From Alphaproteobacteria bacterium (lineage in GTDB: Bacteria; Pseudomonadota; Alphaproteobacteria; CAAGCB01; CAG-977), in assembly GCA_900768845.1 (NCBI GenBank), contig CAAGEK010000011.1, positions 1 to 64,000 on the forward strand: a DNA stretch of 64,000 bases, in the 5' to 3' direction. The translations under genes and the position numbers were made by a program. Below are positions 61,342 to 64,000 of this stretch, in pieces. The notes below the pieces were generated by a model. The model saw only the letters and a program-made list of their open reading frames with translations, searched no databases and was not told the DNA's origin. How positions within the stretch are numbered: position 1 is the first letter of the stretch; the number at the start of each line of letters is the position of its first letter.

Positions 61342-61902
61342 ATGAAGTACACAAACGAAAGCGGCCGTTCAATGGTCGAAATGCTCGGCGTTCTGGCGAT
61401 TATCGGCGTTTTGTCGGTCGGCGGTATTGCCGGTTACTCCATGGCTATGTCCAAATTCAAAGTCACGAAAACGATTGATCAGGTTCAAACGATCATCACG
61501 AATATGCGTACCCTGTATGCTTCCCAGCGTACATATACGGCGTTGACGGCGTCTTCCGCGTACAACATGGGCGTTCTGACGGATGAAACGTATGACGGTT
61601 CCAAAGGTTTAAACCCCTACGGCGGCGAAATCACTTTCGGCACCAGCGGCAACCGCCAGTTCACGATTAAATACGACAAGTTGACGGCTGAAGCCTGCTT
61701 GAAGCTGGCTACGGCCGACTGGGGTGCGGACGCTTCTTCCGGCTTGGTTTCGATCGGCGTCGGCGGTAACAATGCCGTTTCCAAAACGTATCAGTGGACG
61801 GGTGCCGACAAATTGCCTCCCGAACTGACCAGCGCGGCCACTGCGTGTGCGGGTGCCACCCCCGGTGCCAACACCAGCGTCGTTCAGTGGACGTTCCGTT
61901 AA
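61342..61902 (+). CDS. Type IV pilin-like protein
   Basis: The protein has 186 residues. A short leader (MKYTNESG) ends in Gly, followed by RSMVEMLGVLAIIGVLSVGG, with Glu at +5 and a hydrophobic helix. This is the class III signal cut by prepilin peptidase, although +1 is Arg rather than the usual Phe. The C-terminal globular part (about 45-186) has Cys residues at EACLKL and TACAGA that could form a loop like the D-region of pilins. No pilus assembly genes are nearby. Lone genes with this N-terminus are known to me as expanded families in gut alphaproteobacteria. Confidence 0.8.
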   Translation: MKYTNESGRSMVEMLGVLAIIGVLSVGGIAGYSMAMSKFKVTKTIDQVQTIITNMRTLYASQRTYTALTASSAYNMGVLTDETYDGSKGLNPYGGEITFGTSGNRQFTIKYDKLTAEACLKLATADWGADASSGLVSIGVGGNNAVSKTYQWTGADKLPPELTSAATACAGATPGANTSVVQWTFR

Positions 61903-61924
61903 TCCTTTAAAGGGTTGCAAAACG

Positions 61925-61951
61925 AAAAGCCTCCGGTTTCCGGAGGCTTTT
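61925..61951 (+). terminator. Terminator after the pilin gene
   Basis: The hairpin AAAAGCCTCCGG/CCGGAGGCTTTT with loop TTT is the same as at 40364 and marks the left edge of repeat copy B. Confidence 0.92.
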
Positions 61952-62977
61952 TTGTGTCCCGAAAAAAACGCGCCAAGCACATGGTTCGGGAAAGCTTGTG
62001 TCAATGCACAAAGAACGCTTTAGGTACACTTAGGCGGCGGTCGGGCAACCATATGGTTTTGCGCCGAAATATGGCCGTAAAGTATTTTATGGAGAGAAAC
62101 GCATACTCAAAGAGCTGTGCGGCAGGAAAGGAATAACGAAGCGGAAGTGGAGATACCGCCGGAAATGGGCGTATCGGGCTTTGCAGGTTTTCTGCAAGTG
62201 AAAAGCGGTTTGACGGTTTGCGAACGTCGGAGCAACATAAGGTTTTGGCGCAAAAAAAGGGGGAACGTCCCTAAGATTGCAGAATATATCCAAAATCAGC
62301 TGAAAGAAGACGTTTTGTCGGATCAGCTGACATCAGACCTGTCCGCCCCTTTTACGGGAAGCAAGCAACAAAATGCGTCTGCCGGAGCGTTGCAGGCCGT
62401 AAGCGTAACCGGTGGCATGAGGCGACGCCCGTCGTGTGGAGAACACCCTGTTGGGCGCACGGGTATCTTTTTGTATTCGGGACGGATTAAAAAAGTTTGA
62501 AAGAACAGGAAAGGGGGCGAACTCGCTTTCTTGGTTCGTTTTTTTTATTCTTCAGGCTTCACTCCCTTCGTCAGGTGTTACGCCCTTCGTCAGGTTTTGC
62601 TCTCCCTCATCAGGTTTAGCCCCCTTTGTCCGGCAATCCCGTTTCTCCCGTCGGGTTTCGCCTCCGCCTCCGTCATCCGGAAAACGCAACCGAGGGGAAC
62701 GGTTCGTCATTTTGAAAAGAAGGAAAAAGGAAACTTTGCCCGTATCAACGGTTTCTCGTAACGGTTTCATAAAAACGAAAACTGTGCGATCCGGTCGATA
62801 CCGTCGTATTTTCAGGGGGTGAAACAGTTCCCCGTGAATCCGTGACATAAAACGCTTTGTATGAATTATCGGATTTTTGCACGCCCGTTTCGGCTTTCGT
62901 CCTTTTTTGAAAGGTGCTTTCCGTTTCGTCCAGCGTTTCCTTCGTTGAAGAATGAATGTAATAAGTGTCCGCCGTTT
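61925..62977. repeat. Copy B of the 1.05-kb imperfect repeat
   Basis: This copy matches 40364-41416 in the same orientation. It holds a longer intact short frame (62117-62500), whose middle part (PKIAEYIQNQLKE and LSAPFTGSKQ) is conserved in copy A with mostly synonymous or conservative changes, though the frame is interrupted there. The degenerate short repeats around TCAGGTTTTGC lie at about 62550-62665. The right part is the 3' end of the metallopeptidase gene. Confidence 0.9.
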
Positions 62978-63917
62978 CCAAAGCTTTACCGTCCGTTCCG
63001 AAATACCGGCACCCGTCTTCCGTCCGGCACAGCTTTGAAACGATGCTGTCCGTCGGGACGGAAACCGAAAACATTCCGTTCAATTCCGACGGAGCGGCCT
63101 TGTCAACGACGTCTTTCACCGCTTCGGCATATTGCCGTTCGTAAAGCATGGCATAATCTTTTTCGGAAAACCAGGCTTTCATCGTCAGTTGTGCCGTTCT
63201 GGGGTCTTGAGAGCCGAATTCCTTTACCGCCCGTTCGTAGGTTTGCGTGATCTGCGGATGCTGGCGGCACAGGGATTTCCAAGGGGCGTCCATGCCTGCG
63301 GAAGCCGCTTCGAATGAAAACTGCGTCTGGGCGCGAACCGCGTCGGCCTCCATCGTCCGCCCGATCATGAACAGAGAGGCTTTGTCATATTTTTCGGACA
63401 AAGAATACCCCGAACGATGGCTTTGCAAAGCGTGAGTGCCTTCGTGAACCAGCGTCGAAGCCAAGGTCGCATCGGACATCCATGAATTCAGGCAGATTGC
63501 ATTGTGCGTCGGGCTGAAAAATCCCGCGGTCGTCAATCCGATGCCTTCCATCATCAAAACGCAGTCTTTGTCCGCCATTTCCTGCAACACTTTGCGTCCC
63601 GTCGGCGTTTGCATGACCGCGCCGACCAAGTTTTGCAAACGTTCCCTCCGTTCTTCCGACCCGTTGAAATTATAGGATAAAACCGTATCGTTTCGGGCGG
63701 TTACGATGTGCGTTTTTCGGGACGCTTCCATCAGGCTTTCCTTCGTTTCCCCGCGTATCGCCGCTTCGGGGGCGTAAGCATATCCCAATGCCATGGCGAC
63801 GGTCTTGTAAATCAGATAGGCCTTGACCATCCGTCCCAGATATTTTTTTGCTTTTTTGCCGCAAGAATACGACTTCAACCCCTTTTTGGAACAGAATTCG
63901 GCAAAATTACGGCTCAT
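62745..63917 (-). CDS. Putative zinc metallopeptidase (HExxH) protein
   Basis: The protein has 390 residues from the ATG at 63917, with GGGAG upstream. LVHEGTHALQSH gives the HExxH zinc motif, and a downstream Glu in RTMEADAVRAQTQFSFE could be the third ligand, as in gluzincin-like families (possibly the DUF6782 group, from memory). An N-terminal hydrophobic stretch (AYLIYKTVAMALGYAYAP, about 35-52) may be a membrane anchor. The C-terminal 90 residues are low-complexity and Thr/Ser-rich. Only its 3' end is duplicated at 41184. Substrate unknown; a host-interaction role is possible. Confidence 0.65.
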   Translation of the reverse strand: MSRNFAEFCSKKGLKSYSCGKKAKKYLGRMVKAYLIYKTVAMALGYAYAPEAAIRGETKESLMEASRKTHIVTARNDTVLSYNFNGSEERRERLQNLVGAVMQTPTGRKVLQEMADKDCVLMMEGIGLTTAGFFSPTHNAICLNSWMSDATLASTLVHEGTHALQSHRSGYSLSEKYDKASLFMIGRTMEADAVRAQTQFSFEAASAGMDAPWKSLCRQHPQITQTYERAVKEFGSQDPRTAQLTMKAWFSEKDYAMLYERQYAEAVKDVVDKAAPSELNGMFSVSVPTDSIVSKLCRTEDGCRYFGTDGKALETADTYYIHSSTKETLDETESTFQKRTKAETGVQKSDNSYKAFYVTDSRGTVSPPENTTVSTGSHSFRFYETVTRNR

Positions 63918-64000
63918 GGCATTCAAACTCCCGCATTGAAAGCGACGATTTATTTTAAGAGATATTTTATCTTTTTTTTATAAAATGAAAATCCGGAATT

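Overview
The window looks like a chromosomal segment of a Gram-negative alphaproteobacterium. Supporting features are a class I lysyl-tRNA synthetase, an FzlA-like FtsZ-binding GST homologue, the LPS export and nitrogen-PTS string kdsD-lptC-lptA-lptB-rpoN-hpf-ptsN, gatCAB, uppP and tRNA genes with encoded CCA. Base composition is near 50% GC, with AT-richer islands around 25.3-26.7 kb and 41.7-43 kb. The pilin-like protein, the LRR and ankyrin proteins and the reductase clusters fit a host-associated, probably anaerobic or gut lifestyle, but that is inference and no species is claimed.

Layout. 0-5.7 kb: rlmJ, a GH13 trehalose-synthase-like enzyme, an exported ankyrin protein, then about 1 kb without genes that holds a 200-bp tandem repeat. 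5.7-10.7 kb (minus strand): thrS-infC, a GT4 glycosyltransferase, a small lipoprotein and fzlA. 10.8-19.8 kb (plus strand): uppP, tRNA-Leu, rnd, the kdsD-lptCAB-rpoN-hpf-ptsN string, a GDP-fucose-synthase-like protein without the usual catalytic Ser and Tyr, and tRNA-Ala. 20-25.2 kb: a small coiled-coil protein, ruvX (minus), gatCAB with two small ORFs, and tRNA-Ser. 25.2-27.9 kb: a decayed AAA/DUF4143 ATPase, a GNAT protein and a small membrane protein. 28-38.5 kb: a nickel-pincer cofactor (lar) region in two operons around a merR-type gene. 38.5-44.2 kb: an accessory zone with an LRR protein, a 1.05-kb repeat, dgt and two degenerate cell-wall-hydrolase relatives. 44.2-53 kb: dapL-dapF, a NifA-like sigma-54 activator, a DinG-type helicase and class I lysS. 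53-61.2 kb: type III glutamine synthetase, the large glutamate synthase subunit and a metallophosphoesterase. 61.3-64 kb: a type IV pilin-like gene, the second copy of the 1.05-kb repeat and a zinc-metallopeptidase-like gene.

Two regulatory circuits stand out. First, two promoters with MerR-type architecture (TTGACT, a dyad starting on the last base of the -35, a 19-bp spacer) lie before the metallophosphoesterase...larC-larE operon (27959) and before the NapH/NapG-like-cbiM/larM-larB operon (35525). The merR gene sits between them, suggesting one regulator controls both halves of the lar locus. Second, the dyad TACA-N4-TGTA occurs upstream of the NifA-like gene (46361) and about 100 bp upstream of a -24/-12-like element before glnN (53065; element at 53173), suggesting a sigma-54 ammonia-assimilation circuit. 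rpoN and ptsN are encoded in the same window.

A 1053-bp imperfect repeat (40364-41416 and 61925-62977) follows two unrelated genes, starting at an identical terminator and ending inside the 3' end of a metallopeptidase gene. The first copy keeps only that gene's tail and is followed by a degenerate third fragment.
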